Shown: positions 18,862-27,783, counted from the stretch's first letter. The stretch: DNA of 33,353 nt from an uncultured Frankineae bacterium (GCA_902805775.1 CADCUB010000095.1:1-33353), one strand, 5' to 3'. A program made the numbers and translations. The notes: generated by a model from the sequence alone, not told the origin.

Positions 18862-19353
18862 TCAGTGCGGCACCGTCGTGTCGTCGATCTCGAAGTACTC
18901 CGGCATCGACCGGTGGCCGGCCAGGCGCAGGGCCCGCGGGATCCGGCGCAGGCGGACGACGCGGGCGTCCCGTACGGCCGCGTTGTGGAACGACCGGGCC
19001 AGGCCGACGCGGGTCGAGGCGCTCTCCAGCTCCTGCAGCGCGTCCCCGCGGGGCAGCAGCGGCACCGCGGCCCGCAGCGCGCGCGACAGGTCGTTCTCCA
19101 CCGCCTCGCGGCCCGCGAAGCCGACCTCGAGGGTCGCGCGGGCGGCCTGCTCGAGCGCCTCGCGCTGCGGTCCGGGTGGCAGGGCCGAAGCGACCGCCCG
19201 GGCGGCGGACGCCCGCCGGACGAGCTGGGCGTCCAGGGCCGCCCAGGCGGCGTCGACGCGCGCGTGCAGGCGGTCGAGCCGTCCAGCGGTCCAGGTCACG
19301 TACAGCGTCGCGAGGGCGAGCAGCAGGACCGCGAGCACGAGCCAGGTGGTCAA
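18862..19353 (-). CDS. LemA-like membrane protein
   Basis: A 163-residue protein with an N-terminal TM helix (WLVLAVLLLALATLYVTW, about residues 4-20) and a helical cytoplasmic or surface domain. The pattern GRLDRLHARVDAAWAALDAQ, then VENDLSRAL, then RVGLARSFHNAAVRDAR matches the LemA fold, in which a 'NN..AR..YN..V' type helix is conserved. It ends in PEYFEIDD, a tail I recall from actinobacterial homologues. Function in bacteria is unclear. The TTG start at 19353 overlaps the pimA stop (TTGA), so expression depends on the PIM operon. Mycobacteria have a Nudix gene at about this position instead. Confidence 0.75.
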   Translation of the reverse strand: MTTWLVLAVLLLALATLYVTWTAGRLDRLHARVDAAWAALDAQLVRRASAARAVASALPPGPQREALEQAARATLEVGFAGREAVENDLSRALRAAVPLLPRGDALQELESASTRVGLARSFHNAAVRDARVVRLRRIPRALRLAGHRSMPEYFEIDDTTVPH

Positions 19354-20612
19354 CGCGGCGCCGGGACGCGGTCACGGCGCGGCCGCTCGGCGATCCACCG
19401 GCGCAGGGTGGTCAGCACGCGCCCGGCGTCGTCCTCCTCCCCGTCCTCGAGCAGCGCGGCGAGCACCTCGAGGTCGGCGTCGACCTCGACGTGCGCGGTC
19501 GGGGGGACAGCCGCCAGGACCGTCTCGTAGACGGCGACGACCTGCGCGGTCACCGTCTGCCAGTCGTAGCGCTCGACCGCCGCGCGGGCCACCCGGGCCA
19601 GCGCGCGCCGGCGCGGCTCGTCGAGCAGCAGGTCGCCGAGCGCACCGGCGAGCGCGCCCGGGTCGCGCACGGGCACGAGCACCCCTGCGCGGCCGCCCTG
19701 CAGGACCCGCCGGAAGGCCTCGAGGTCGCTGGCGACGACCGGCGTGCCGGCGGCCATCGCCTCGACCAGGACGATGCCGAACGACTCGCCGTGGGTGTTG
19801 GGGGCGCAGTAGACCGAGCCGCTCGCGAACACCCGCGGCTTGTCCTCGGGCTCGACCAGCCCCAGCAGCTCCACCCGGTCGCGCAGGCTGCGCGGGACGG
19901 CGGCGCGCACGTCGTCGACGTCGCCCGGCCCGGCCACGAGCAGGCGGACGTCGGGCACGAGGTGCACCAGCTCGGGCAGCGCCTCCAGCAGCACGGCCAG
20001 CCCCTTGCGGCCCTCGTCGATCCGGCCGAGGAACACGACCGTCGGCCCGGCGGGCCGACCGGGCAGCGGCGCAGCGCCGTCGAAGCGGGCGACGTCGACG
20101 CCGTTCGGGATCAGGACGGCGTCGCCGCCCAGGTGCTCGACGACGACCCGGCGCGCCGCCGGCGAGACGGCGATGCGGCCGGAGACCTTCTCGAGGACCG
20201 GCTGCAGGGCCGTCCCGAAGACCTGCAGCGCGCGGCTGCGGGCGGTGGCGGTGTGGAAGGTCGCCACCATCGGCCCGGTGGCCGCCATGCAGGCCAGCAT
20301 CGACACGCTGGGCACCGTCGGCTCGTGCACGTGCAGGACGTCGAACTCCCCTTCCCGCACCCAGCGACGCGCCCGCGCGAGCGAGAGCGGACCGAAGACG
20401 AGCCGGGCGACCGAGCCGTTGTAGGGGATCGGGACGGCGCGGCCGGCGGGGACGACCCACGGCGGCAGGTCGGCGCGGTCCGGGTCGTCCACCGGGCTCA
20501 GCACCGACACCTCGTGGCCGAGGGCGAGCAGGTGCTCGGCCAGGTCGCGCACGTGCGACTGCACCCCGCCGGGCACGTCCCAGGTGTAGGGACAGGCGAT
20601 CCCGACCCTCAT
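19350..20612 (-). CDS. pimA: phosphatidyl-myo-inositol mannosyltransferase PimA
   Basis: A 420-residue GT-B fold, family 4 glycosyltransferase. It adds the first mannose from GDP-mannose to phosphatidylinositol on the cytoplasmic face of the membrane, starting phosphatidylinositol mannoside synthesis. The N-terminus MRVGIACPYTWDVPGGVQSH is close to mycobacterial PimA; H120 lies in ATFHTATARS. The nucleotide-sugar site carries GESFGIVLVEAMAAGTPVV with the E-x7-E motif. It is followed by a normal C-terminal helix region plus about 40 extra residues. The genes before it, pgsA and patA, supply the same pathway. The start lies inside a short duplication that repeats the initiation region. Confidence 0.95.
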   Translation of the reverse strand: MRVGIACPYTWDVPGGVQSHVRDLAEHLLALGHEVSVLSPVDDPDRADLPPWVVPAGRAVPIPYNGSVARLVFGPLSLARARRWVREGEFDVLHVHEPTVPSVSMLACMAATGPMVATFHTATARSRALQVFGTALQPVLEKVSGRIAVSPAARRVVVEHLGGDAVLIPNGVDVARFDGAAPLPGRPAGPTVVFLGRIDEGRKGLAVLLEALPELVHLVPDVRLLVAGPGDVDDVRAAVPRSLRDRVELLGLVEPEDKPRVFASGSVYCAPNTHGESFGIVLVEAMAAGTPVVASDLEAFRRVLQGGRAGVLVPVRDPGALAGALGDLLLDEPRRRALARVARAAVERYDWQTVTAQVVAVYETVLAAVPPTAHVEVDADLEVLAALLEDGEEDDAGRVLTTLRRWIAERPRRDRVPAPR

Positions 20613-20631
20613 GCGGTGCCGACCCTCATGC
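20602..20631 (-). repeat. duplicated pimA initiation region and micro-ORF
   Basis: The 13-mer GCATGAGGGTCGG occurs twice on the reverse strand, at 20631-20619 and 20614-20602, offset by 17 nt. The first copy overlaps the patA stop (ATGA) and opens a six-codon frame MRVGTA. The TGA of that frame overlaps the true pimA ATG in the second copy. The result is a chain patA stop / micro-ORF / pimA start, each joined by ATGA. Confidence 0.8.
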
Positions 20632-21543
20632 CGGGAGCGTGCGGCGCGGGTCGTCGACGGCGAGGTCGTCGAGCCACAGCCGCTGCAGCATGTGCCAGTC
20701 GGCGGGGTGCGCGGCGATGCCGTCGGCGAAGGCGTCGGCCAGCGCCTGCGTCATCGTCGCGACGTCGGTGTGCGGTACGGCCGGGTGCCAGACGACCTGC
20801 CACCCGTCGGGCCGGAACGACAGCGTGACGGGCAGCAGCGTGGCGCCGGTGCGCAGGGCGAGCGACGCCGGTCCGGCCGGCATCCGTGCCGTCGCGCCGA
20901 AGAAGTGCACGTCGATGCCGCGTGCCGACAGGTCGCGGTCGGCGAGCAGGCACAGCGTCCCGCCGGCCTGCAGCCGTTCGACGAGCACGTCGTACGGCGG
21001 CCGCGGCCCGCCGGTCAGCGGCAGGACCTCCATGCCGAGCGACTCGCGGAAGGCGACGAAGCGGTCGTAGAGCGACTCCGGCCGCAGCCGCTCCGCGACC
21101 GTCGTGAAGGGCACGCCGGTCGCTGCGCACCAGGCGCCGGCGTGGTCCCAGTTGCCGCTGTGCGGCAGCGCCATGACGGTCCCGCTCCCGGCGGCCAGGC
21201 TGTCACGCAGCCGGTGCTCCCCCACGGTGGCCATGCCCGCGACGACCCGCTCTCGGGAGGTCACGGGCAGGCGGAACACCTCGCACCAGTAGCGCGCGTA
21301 GGACCGCAGCGCCTGCCGGGTCAGGGCGTCGAGGTCGTGGCCGGGGGCCACGCGGGCCAGGTTGGCGCGCAGCTGGTCGACGGCGCGACCGCCGCGCCGC
21401 CACGCGAGGTCGGCCCCGGCACGGAACACGGCGTGCGCGACCTGCTCCGGCAGCGCGCGGACGAGCGCCCACCCGCAGGCGTACGCCGCGTCGGCCAGTC
21501 GGCCGGTGACCCGGGCGGCTCCGCGCTCGAGCAGCCGGTTCAC
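20626..21543 (-). CDS. patA: phosphatidylinositol mannoside acyltransferase
   Basis: A 305-residue member of the lipid A lauroyl acyltransferase-like (LPLAT) family. In actinobacteria it transfers a fatty acyl chain, usually palmitate, to the mannose added by PimA. The H-x4-D catalytic motif is ALPHSGNWDHAG with H128 and D133. An amphipathic, Ala/Arg-rich N-terminus suits peripheral attachment to the inner membrane face. GTG at 21543 overlaps the pgsA stop (GTGA). Gene order pgsA-patA-pimA is the classical PIM operon. Confidence 0.94.
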   Translation of the reverse strand: MNRLLERGAARVTGRLADAAYACGWALVRALPEQVAHAVFRAGADLAWRRGGRAVDQLRANLARVAPGHDLDALTRQALRSYARYWCEVFRLPVTSRERVVAGMATVGEHRLRDSLAAGSGTVMALPHSGNWDHAGAWCAATGVPFTTVAERLRPESLYDRFVAFRESLGMEVLPLTGGPRPPYDVLVERLQAGGTLCLLADRDLSARGIDVHFFGATARMPAGPASLALRTGATLLPVTLSFRPDGWQVVWHPAVPHTDVATMTQALADAFADGIAAHPADWHMLQRLWLDDLAVDDPRRTLPA

Positions 21544-22151
21544 CGCACCGCCGCCGCGGCCTGGCGACGCACCTCGAGCAGGCGCTGCACCACCGTGACG
21601 GCCGAGGCGGCGGCCAGCGCCCACAGGCCCACCGGCAGGGCCCAGCTCACGCCCAGGCCGCTCAGGCCGGCGCCGACCAGCACGATGATCAGGCGCTCGG
21701 CCCGCTCGGCGAAGCCGACGTCGCAGCGCAGGCCCAGCCCCTCGGCGCGGGCCTTGGCGTACGACACGAGCGACCCGGCCACCAGGCAGAACAGCGCCAC
21801 GCCGGCGAGCAGGCGGTCGTCGCCGTCGCCGACGAACCACAGCACCAGGCCGCTGAACACCGCCGCGTCGGCCAGCCGGTCGCAGGTGCTGTCGAGCCAG
21901 GCACCGAACAGGCTGCGCCGCTCCAGCCGGCGCGCCATGGCGCCGTCGAGCATGTCGGTGAGCACGAAGGCGGTCACGACCATCGTGCCGACGAACAGCA
22001 TCCCGCGGGGGAAGAAGGCCAGCGCGCCGCTGACCACCCCGAGCGTCCCGACCACCGTGACGGCGTCCGGCGACACCCCGGCGCGCAGCAGGGCGCCGGC
22101 GACCGGGTCCACGACGCGGGCCAGCGCGGGGCGCACGCGCAAGCTGAGCAT
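21540..22151 (-). CDS. pgsA: phosphatidylinositol phosphate synthase (CDP-alcohol phosphatidyltransferase)
   Basis: A 203-residue polytopic membrane enzyme. The CDP-alcohol phosphatidyltransferase signature D-x2-DG-x2-AR-x8-G-x3-D-x3-D is complete: D66, D69-G70, A73-R74, G83, D87, D91. With patA and pimA next to it, it most likely condenses CDP-diacylglycerol with inositol 1-phosphate to make phosphatidylinositol phosphate, the PIM precursor. Several TM helices are visible (for example GMLFVGTMVVTAFVLTD and LIIVLVGAGLSGLGVSWA). ATG at 22151 has no clear SD. In mycobacteria this gene directly follows the HIT gene; here fusA2 and a PilZ gene intervene, so pgsA has become the first gene of its operon. 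Confidence 0.94.
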   Translation of the reverse strand: MLSLRVRPALARVVDPVAGALLRAGVSPDAVTVVGTLGVVSGALAFFPRGMLFVGTMVVTAFVLTDMLDGAMARRLERRSLFGAWLDSTCDRLADAAVFSGLVLWFVGDGDDRLLAGVALFCLVAGSLVSYAKARAEGLGLRCDVGFAERAERLIIVLVGAGLSGLGVSWALPVGLWALAAASAVTVVQRLLEVRRQAAAAVR

Positions 22152-22186
22152 CGGGGTCCGTCCGTCGCAGGGGGAGCTGCGGGTCC

Positions 22187-22192
22187 ACGCTA
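22187..22192 (-). promoter_or_regulatory. -10 box for pgsA-patA-pimA operon
   Basis: Reads TAGCGT on the reverse strand, with a predicted start near 22180 and a leader of about 30 nt. It lies in the 84-bp divergent gap between pgsA and fusA2. No strong -35 is seen. Confidence 0.35.
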
Positions 22193-22235
22193 GTGGCGCG
22201 GCGGTCTTGTCCACCTGCGCGCGCGAGGGGAGGCT

Positions 22236-24410
22236 GTGACGCCCCCGGGCGGTCCGGGGGGACTTCCCGGGAGGTACGACGTGCGCGCTCCCCGCTCGGC
22301 CGAGCAGGCACCGGCCCCGGCGCCGAGGGCCCCCGCGCTCGTCCGCAACGTCGCCGTCGTCGGCCACAGCGGTGCCGGCAAGACCACGCTCGTCGAGGCC
22401 CTGCTCGTGCACGCGGGAGCGGTCGCCCGTGCGGGGCGGGTCCTGGACGGCACCGCGACGACCGACAGCGACGACGTCGAGCAGCGCCTGCACTGCTCGG
22501 TCTCGCTCGGGGTGGCCCAGCTCGAGCACGCCGGCGTCAAGCTGACCCTGCTCGACACCCCGGGATCCCCCGACTTCGTCGGTGAGCTGCGGGCCGGCCT
22601 GCGGGCGGCGGACGCGGTGCTGTTCGTGGTGTCGGCCGTCGGCGGGCTCGACGCCGTGACGGCGCAGCTGTGGTCGGAGTGCGCCCTGCTCGGCATCCCC
22701 CGGGCGGTGGTGGTGACCCAGCTCGACAAGCCACGCGCCGACTTCGACGAGGCGGTCGCGCTGTGCCAGCGGCTGCTCGACGAGGCGGTCGTCCCGCTGT
22801 CCCTGCCGATGCACGACGACGACGGCAGCGTCGCGGGGCTGATCGCGCTGCTCGACACGCGGGTGGTCGACCACTCCTCCGGCGCGCGGGTGGAGCGGCC
22901 GGCCGATCCCGAGCACGTCGCCCTGACCGAGAGCCTGCGCGCGCAGCTGCTCGAGGCGGTCATCGCCGAGAGCGAGGACGAGACGCTGCTCGACCGCTAC
23001 CTCGAGGGCGCGGAGCTCGACCTGCAGACGCTGACGACCGACCTCGAGAAGGCCGTCGCCCGCGGGCACTTCCATCCCGCGCTGGCCGTCGCGCCGCTCA
23101 CCGGCGTCGGAGTGCAGGAGCTGCTCGACCTGCTCGTGACGGGCTTCCCCTCACCGCTCGAGCACGGCACGCCCGCGGTCACCCGGCCCGACGGCTCCCC
23201 CGTCGCACCGCTGGTCTGCGACCCCGACGGCCCGCTGGCGGCCGAGGTGGTCAAGACGACGACCGACCCCTACCTCGGGCGGGTGTCGTACGTCCGGGTC
23301 TTCTCGGGCACGCTGCGCCCCGACCTGCCCGTCCACGTGTCGGGGCACGGCGGGACCGGCACCTGGCACCGCCCCGACCACCCCGACCACGACGTCGACG
23401 AGCGGGTCGGCGCGCTGAGCTCGCCACTCGGCGGCGCGCTGCGCCCCGTGGCGTCCTGCCCCGCCGGTGACCTGTGCGCGGTCGCCCGGCTGACGTCGGC
23501 CGAGACCGGCGACACGCTGTCGGGCCGCGACGACCCGCTGCTGGTGTCGCCCTGGGACCTGCCGGAGCCGCAGCTGCCGGTGGCCGTGCAGGCCGAGTCG
23601 CGCTCCGACGAGGAGCGGCTCGGCCAGGCGCTGGCCCGCCTGGTGGCCGAGGACCCGACGCTGCGTCTCGAGCGGCGGGTCGACACCGGCCAGCAGCTGC
23701 TGTGGTGCATGGGCACGGCGCACGCCGACGTGGTGCTCGACCGGCTGCGGGTGCGCCACGGGTTGAGCATCGCGACGCCGGAGGTGCGGGTGCCCCAGCA
23801 GGCGACGCTGGCGCGACCGGTCACGGTCACCGGCCGTCACGTGAAGCAGTCCGGTGGCCACGGGCAGTACGCCGTCGTCGTGCTCGAGGTCGCTCCGGGT
23901 CCCCCGGGCTCGGGAGTCGTCTTCTCCCAGCGGGTGGTCGGCGGGGCGGTCCCGGGGACCTTCCACGGCAGCGTGGAGAAGGGGGTGCGCGCGCAGGCGT
24001 CTCACGGTGTCGACGGCTCCGGCCCTCTCGTCGACCTCGAGGTCGTCCTCGTCGACGGCAAGGCGCACTCGGTCGACAGCTCCGACGCCGCCTTCCAGGC
24101 AGCCGGCGCCCTGGCGCTGCGCGAGGCCGTGGCGGCCGGCGGGACCGTGCCGCTCGAGCCGTGGAGCGAGATCGCGGTGGCCGTGCCGACGGCGTTCGTC
24201 GGATCGGTGATGAGCGACCTGTCGGGACGGCGCGCCAGGGTCACCGGCAACGACCCCGACCCCGCCGACGACGACCGCTGCGTCGTACGGGCTGCGCTGC
24301 CGGAGGCCGAGCTGCTCACCTACGCGACAGCCCTGCGCGGGGTGTCGCACGGGACGGGCAGCTTCACCCGCACGCCGCTGGGCTTCGAGCCGGCGCTCGC
24401 GCGCCGCTGA
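22236..24410 (+). CDS. fusA2: EF-G-like GTPase (FusA2 family)
   Basis: A 724-residue translational GTPase of the elongation factor G-like (EF-G2) group. The P-loop GHSGAGKT is at 43-50, G3 reads DTPGSPDF (107-114) instead of DTPGHVDF, and G4 reads TQLDK (161-165) instead of NKxD. These substitutions mark the FusA2 branch. Domain IV is present, with GRHVKQSGGHGQYAVVVLEV and a PGTFHGSVEKGVRAQA segment, and domain V near the end. Mycobacterial FusA2 is not the essential translocase, and its role is unresolved. Start GTG at 22236 follows GAGGGGAGG. It is transcribed against the surrounding operon, splitting the HIT-pgsA neighbourhood. Its last codons (ALARR) lie in a 47-bp tandem duplication shared with the PilZ gene end. 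Confidence 0.93.
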   Translation: MTPPGGPGGLPGRYDVRAPRSAEQAPAPAPRAPALVRNVAVVGHSGAGKTTLVEALLVHAGAVARAGRVLDGTATTDSDDVEQRLHCSVSLGVAQLEHAGVKLTLLDTPGSPDFVGELRAGLRAADAVLFVVSAVGGLDAVTAQLWSECALLGIPRAVVVTQLDKPRADFDEAVALCQRLLDEAVVPLSLPMHDDDGSVAGLIALLDTRVVDHSSGARVERPADPEHVALTESLRAQLLEAVIAESEDETLLDRYLEGAELDLQTLTTDLEKAVARGHFHPALAVAPLTGVGVQELLDLLVTGFPSPLEHGTPAVTRPDGSPVAPLVCDPDGPLAAEVVKTTTDPYLGRVSYVRVFSGTLRPDLPVHVSGHGGTGTWHRPDHPDHDVDERVGALSSPLGGALRPVASCPAGDLCAVARLTSAETGDTLSGRDDPLLVSPWDLPEPQLPVAVQAESRSDEERLGQALARLVAEDPTLRLERRVDTGQQLLWCMGTAHADVVLDRLRVRHGLSIATPEVRVPQQATLARPVTVTGRHVKQSGGHGQYAVVVLEVAPGPPGSGVVFSQRVVGGAVPGTFHGSVEKGVRAQASHGVDGSGPLVDLEVVLVDGKAHSVDSSDAAFQAAGALALREAVAAGGTVPLEPWSEIAVAVPTAFVGSVMSDLSGRRARVTGNDPDPADDDRCVVRAALPEAELLTYATALRGVSHGTGSFTRTPLGFEPALARR

Positions 24411-24484
24411 GGCGCTCCGCCGGAGGTCAGCTCACGCAGGCGCTCGTGCGCCGCTGAGGCGCTCCGCCGAGGTCAGCTCACGCA
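24392..24484. repeat. 47-bp imperfect tandem duplication
   Basis: Copy 1 (24392-24438) and copy 2 (24439-24484) differ by one C/T change and one missing G. Copy 1 carries the end of fusA2 (GCGCGCCGCTGA) and copy 2 carries the end of the PilZ gene, so each copy includes a former fusA2 tail and a former PilZ tail. Each copy also holds a short hairpin, CTCC-GCC-GGAG, flanked by GCTGA/TCAGC, that could work as a bidirectional terminator between the convergent genes. Confidence 0.85.
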
Positions 24485-25143
24485 GGCGCCGACTGCACGG
24501 GCCCGTCGGCGCTCAGCCGGCTGAACACCGAGCGGCTGAGCACAGCCATGGCGGCGGTGTCCGTCCCCTCGAACTGGAGCACGGCCTGCCTGGAGCCCTC
24601 GTCCAGCCGCAGCACCCGGCAGTCGGTCCGGATGACCGTGGAGTCGTCGAGGACCAGCTCGGCCGTCGCGACGTCACCCACGAGGAGGTCGTCGGAGCGG
24701 CCCACCTCGATCCGGCACCCGCTGCGCGACAGGTCGAGCGTGCGACCGGTGACGTCGTCGGCCTCCTCGACCCGCAGGTGCACGTCGCACGGCACCTGCG
24801 CCCGCGGCTCGGCCCGCCTGTGCTCGCGCGCGATGACGCTGACCCCGCTGATGACCAGCCGCCCGGGACGGTCCCCGTACGCCTGGCTCGCCACGCCCTC
24901 GAACACCACCAGGGTGTTGGTCAGCGGCGTGTAGGTGCTGGCCCAGGTGCGCTCGCCGTGGAGCATGGCCGCGATCTCCGGCGTGGTCGTGACGTGACTG
25001 GTCACGACCAGCCCCGTCGGGCTCGCGTCCCACGACTCGAGCTCGGCGAGGACGACGACGTCCCGACCGAGGGACACCAGCGAGACCGTGCTGCCGGGGA
25101 GCGGGACGTCCTGCTCCTGCGAGGTGTGCTGCGATGTGGTCAC
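24478..25143 (-). CDS. PilZ domain protein, probable c-di-GMP effector
   Basis: A 221-residue cytoplasmic protein. The C-terminal PilZ domain has the two c-di-GMP-binding motifs: RxxxR as HRRAEPR (R110 and R114) and D/NxSxxG as DLSRSG (137-142). The N-terminal ~100 residues form a beta-rich domain (TVSLVSLGRDVVVLAELESW) like the YcgR-N/flagellar brake type. Known relatives bind c-di-GMP and alter motility, exopolysaccharide or envelope functions. Start GTG at 25143 has GGAGG 4 nt upstream; a longer frame to 25185 would absorb the likely promoter. It is separated by 79 bp from HIT. Its 3' end lies in the tandem duplication. The output of the signal is not shown by the context. Confidence 0.85.
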   Translation of the reverse strand: MTTSQHTSQEQDVPLPGSTVSLVSLGRDVVVLAELESWDASPTGLVVTSHVTTTPEIAAMLHGERTWASTYTPLTNTLVVFEGVASQAYGDRPGRLVISGVSVIAREHRRAEPRAQVPCDVHLRVEEADDVTGRTLDLSRSGCRIEVGRSDDLLVGDVATAELVLDDSTVIRTDCRVLRLDEGSRQAVLQFEGTDTAAMAVLSRSVFSRLSADGPVQSAPA

Positions 25144-25185
25144 GTGGCCTCCACGGTCGGCGTCCGTCCCTGCGCTGCACTCCAC

Positions 25186-25191
25186 ACAGTA
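25186..25191 (-). promoter_or_regulatory. -10 box for PilZ gene
   Basis: Reads TACTGT on the reverse strand, placing the start near 25179 and a leader of about 35 nt before the GTG at 25143. It lies within the 79-bp gap after HIT. Confidence 0.35.
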
Positions 25192-25222
25192 GCCGCGACA
25201 ACGCGCACAGTGGTGCTCAGGG

Positions 25223-25774
25223 TCACACCTCCGACCAGGCCTGCGCGAGCAGCGCCCGCGTGTCGGGCAGCAGCTGCGGCAGGACCCTGGTGTGCCCGAC
25301 GACCGGCATGAAGTTGGTGTCGCCGCCCCAGCGCGGCACGACGTGCTGGTGCAGGTGCGCGGCGATGCCTGCCCCGCCCACGACGCCGAGGTTCATGCCG
25401 ACGTTGAAGCCCTGGGCGCCGGTGGCGTGGCGCAGCGCCCGCAGCGCGTGCTGGGTGAGGCCGGCGACCTCGGCCGCCTCCGGCACCGACAGCTCGTCGT
25501 ACGACGCGACGTGCCGGAACGGCACGACCATCAGGTGCCCGGAGTTGTACGGGTAGAGGTTGAGCACGGCGTACGACAGCTCGCCCCGGGCGACGACCAG
25601 GCCGTCCTCGTCGCTCAGTGACGGGATGGAGCAGAACGGGCAGCCGCCGTCCTTGCCCTCGCCCTTGATGTAGGCCATCCGGTGCGGGGTGTAGAGCCGC
25701 GCGAAGGCGTCGGCGATGCCGACCCCCTCCTGCTCCTGCGGACCGGCGCCGAGCTCGGGCCCGGGCTCGGTCAC
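25223..25774 (-). CDS. HIT domain protein, Ap4A phosphorylase-like
   Basis: A 183-residue histidine-triad protein. The catalytic triad [10 protein letters not shown] has H140, H142 and H144; a CPFC pair (C45, C48) may bind a metal. [17 protein letters not shown] and [18 protein letters not shown] are typical of the actinobacterial group whose Mycobacterium member splits diadenosine tetraphosphate by phosphorolysis. Diadenosine tetraphosphate is a side product of aminoacyl-tRNA synthetases, which suits its position directly after thrS. The GTG start at 25774 overlaps the thrS stop (GTGA), so the two are translationally coupled. Confidence 0.92.
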   Translation of the reverse strand: MTEPGPELGAGPQEQEGVGIADAFARLYTPHRMAYIKGEGKDGGCPFCSIPSLSDEDGLVVARGELSYAVLNLYPYNSGHLMVVPFRHVASYDELSVPEAAEVAGLTQHALRALRHATGAQGFNVGMNLGVVGGAGIAAHLHQHVVPRWGGDTNFMPVVGHTRVLPQLLPDTRALLAQAWSEV

Positions 25775-27783
25775 GCCCGCGACTCCACCGCGGCGACGAG
25801 CTTCTCGACCGCCTCGTCGACCGGGACACCGTTCTCCTGCGTCCCGTCGCGGTAGCGGAACGACACCGCGTCCTTGAGCACGTCGTCCTCGCCGGCGATG
25901 AGCATGAACGGCACCTTCGCCCGCTGCGCCGAGCGGATCTTCTTCTGCATGCGGTCGTCGGAGGTGTCGACCTCGACCCGGACGCCGCGTCGGCGCAGCC
26001 GGTCGGCCACCGCCAGCAGGTGCCCGTCGTAGTCGCTGTGCACCGGTATCCCGACGACCTGCACGGGCGCGAGCCAGGCCGGGAACGCCCCGGCGTAGTG
26101 CTCGAGCAGCACCGCGAAGAACCGCTCGATCGAGCCGAACAGCGCCCGGTGCAGCATCACGGGCCGCTGCCGGGTGCCGTCGGCGGCCGCGTACTCCAGC
26201 CCGAAGCGCTCCGGCAGGTTGAAGTCGACCTGGATCGTCGACATCTGCCAGGTGCGGCCGATGGCGTCGCGGGCCTGGACGGAGATCTTGGGGCCGTAGA
26301 ACGCCGCACCGCCCGGGTCGGGCACCAGCTCGAGGCCGGAGGCGTCGGCCACCGACTGCAGCGCGGCGGTCGCCTCCTCCCACGCCTCGTCCGAGCCGAC
26401 GGACTTGTCCGGGTCGCGGGTGGACAGCTCGAGGTAGAAGTCCTCCAGGCCGTAGTCGCGCAGCAGGCCGAGCACGAACGTCAGCAGCGACGCCAGCTCG
26501 TCGGCCATCTGCGCGCGCGTGCAGTAGATGTGGGCGTCGTCCTGGGTGAAGCCGCGTGCCCGGGTCAGCCCGTGGATCACACCGGACTTCTCGTAGCGGT
26601 AGACGGTGCCGAACTCGAACAGCCGCAGCGGCAGCTCGCGGTAGGACCGCCCGCGGGCCGCGAAGACCAGGTTGTGCATCGGGCAGTTCATCGGCTTGAG
26701 GTAGTAGTCGGCGCCCGGCTTGTCGCCCACGGCGTCGAGCTGCATCGGCGGGTACATGCCCTCGGCGTACCAGTCGAGGTGGCCGGAGGTCTCGAACAGC
26801 GTCCCCTTGGTGATGTGCGGGGTGTTGACGAACTCGTAGCCCTCCTCGACGTGCCGCCGGCGGGAGTACTCCTCCATCGCCATGCGCACGACGCCGCCCT
26901 TGGGGTGGAAGACGGCGAGCCCCGAGCCGATCTCGTCGGGGAAGGAGAACAGGTCGAGCTCGGTGCCGAGCCTGCGGTGGTCGCGCTTCTCGGCCTCCTC
27001 GAGCATCGTCAGGTGGGCCTTGAGCGCGTCGCGGCTCTCCCAGGCGGTGCCGTAGACGCGCTGCAGCTGGGCGTTCCTCTGGTCGCCGCGCCAGTACGCC
27101 GCGGCCGTGCGCATGAGACGGAACGCCGGGATGTCCCGGGTGGTCGGCAGGTGGGGACCGCGGCACAGGTCCTTCCAGACCAGCTCCTCCCCCACCAGGT
27201 TGTCGTAGATGGTCAGCTCGCCGCCGCCGACCTCCACCGTCTCCTCGCCTCCGGCGAGCGCGGCGCTCGACCCGTCGTCGTCCGACGACGAGCCCTTCAG
27301 CCCGACGAGCTCGAGCTTGAACGGCTCGTCCGCCAGCTCGTCGCGGGCGTCCTCCTCGCTGACCACGCGGCGGGAGAAGCGCTGCCGCTGCCGGACGATC
27401 TGCTCCATCCGCTTCTCGATGGCGGCGACGTCCTCCGGCGTGAACGGCCGCTCGGGCAGGAAGTCGTAGTAGAAGCCGTCCTTGACCGGCGGCCCGATGC
27501 CGAGCTGCGTGCCCGGGAACAGGTCCTGCACGGCCTGGGCGAGCACGTGCGCCGCGCTGTGCCGCAGCACGGCCCGCCCGTCCTCGCTCGCGTACGGCAC
27601 GGCCTCGACGACGTCGCCCTCGTGCACCACGTGGGCCAGGTCGCGCAGCTGTCCGCCGATCCGTGCCACCGCGCTGTCCTTCACGCCGGCCGCCCGCAGG
27701 ACCTCCCCGGCCGTCGTGCCGGCCTGCTGCGTGCTCACCGTGACGGAGACGGGAGCGGCGGCAGGCGGGGCGCTGGGCGACAT
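25771..27783 (-). CDS. thrS: threonyl-tRNA synthetase
   Basis: A 670-residue class II synthetase that charges tRNA-Thr. Domains in order: TGS (about 10-75), the editing (SAD) domain with [17 protein letters not shown], the catalytic core, and the C-terminal anticodon domain ([17 protein letters not shown]). A zinc ligand lies in MNCPMHN near residue 365, and [17 protein letters not shown] is the motif 2 region. A Ser/Asp-rich insert (around [17 protein letters not shown]) between editing subdomains is also known in actinobacterial enzymes. ATG at 27783 has AGGAG 6 nt upstream. First gene of the thrS-HIT pair. Confidence 0.97.
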   Translation of the reverse strand: MSPSAPPAAAPVSVTVSTQQAGTTAGEVLRAAGVKDSAVARIGGQLRDLAHVVHEGDVVEAVPYASEDGRAVLRHSAAHVLAQAVQDLFPGTQLGIGPPVKDGFYYDFLPERPFTPEDVAAIEKRMEQIVRQRQRFSRRVVSEEDARDELADEPFKLELVGLKGSSSDDDGSSAALAGGEETVEVGGGELTIYDNLVGEELVWKDLCRGPHLPTTRDIPAFRLMRTAAAYWRGDQRNAQLQRVYGTAWESRDALKAHLTMLEEAEKRDHRRLGTELDLFSFPDEIGSGLAVFHPKGGVVRMAMEEYSRRRHVEEGYEFVNTPHITKGTLFETSGHLDWYAEGMYPPMQLDAVGDKPGADYYLKPMNCPMHNLVFAARGRSYRELPLRLFEFGTVYRYEKSGVIHGLTRARGFTQDDAHIYCTRAQMADELASLLTFVLGLLRDYGLEDFYLELSTRDPDKSVGSDEAWEEATAALQSVADASGLELVPDPGGAAFYGPKISVQARDAIGRTWQMSTIQVDFNLPERFGLEYAAADGTRQRPVMLHRALFGSIERFFAVLLEHYAGAFPAWLAPVQVVGIPVHSDYDGHLLAVADRLRRRGVRVEVDTSDDRMQKKIRSAQRAKVPFMLIAGEDDVLKDAVSFRYRDGTQENGVPVDEAVEKLVAAVESRA

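Noticed and set aside
18194-21070. 958-codon forward frame over pdxS, LemA-like, pimA and patA
   Set aside because: Low-complexity Arg/Ala/Gly translation opposite four recognisable genes; typical high-GC shadow.
24439-24477. Second fusA2 tail (ALVRR then stop) as a separate gene fragment
   Set aside because: It is only the duplicated copy of the fusA2 end in the tandem repeat and has no start or upstream coding sequence.
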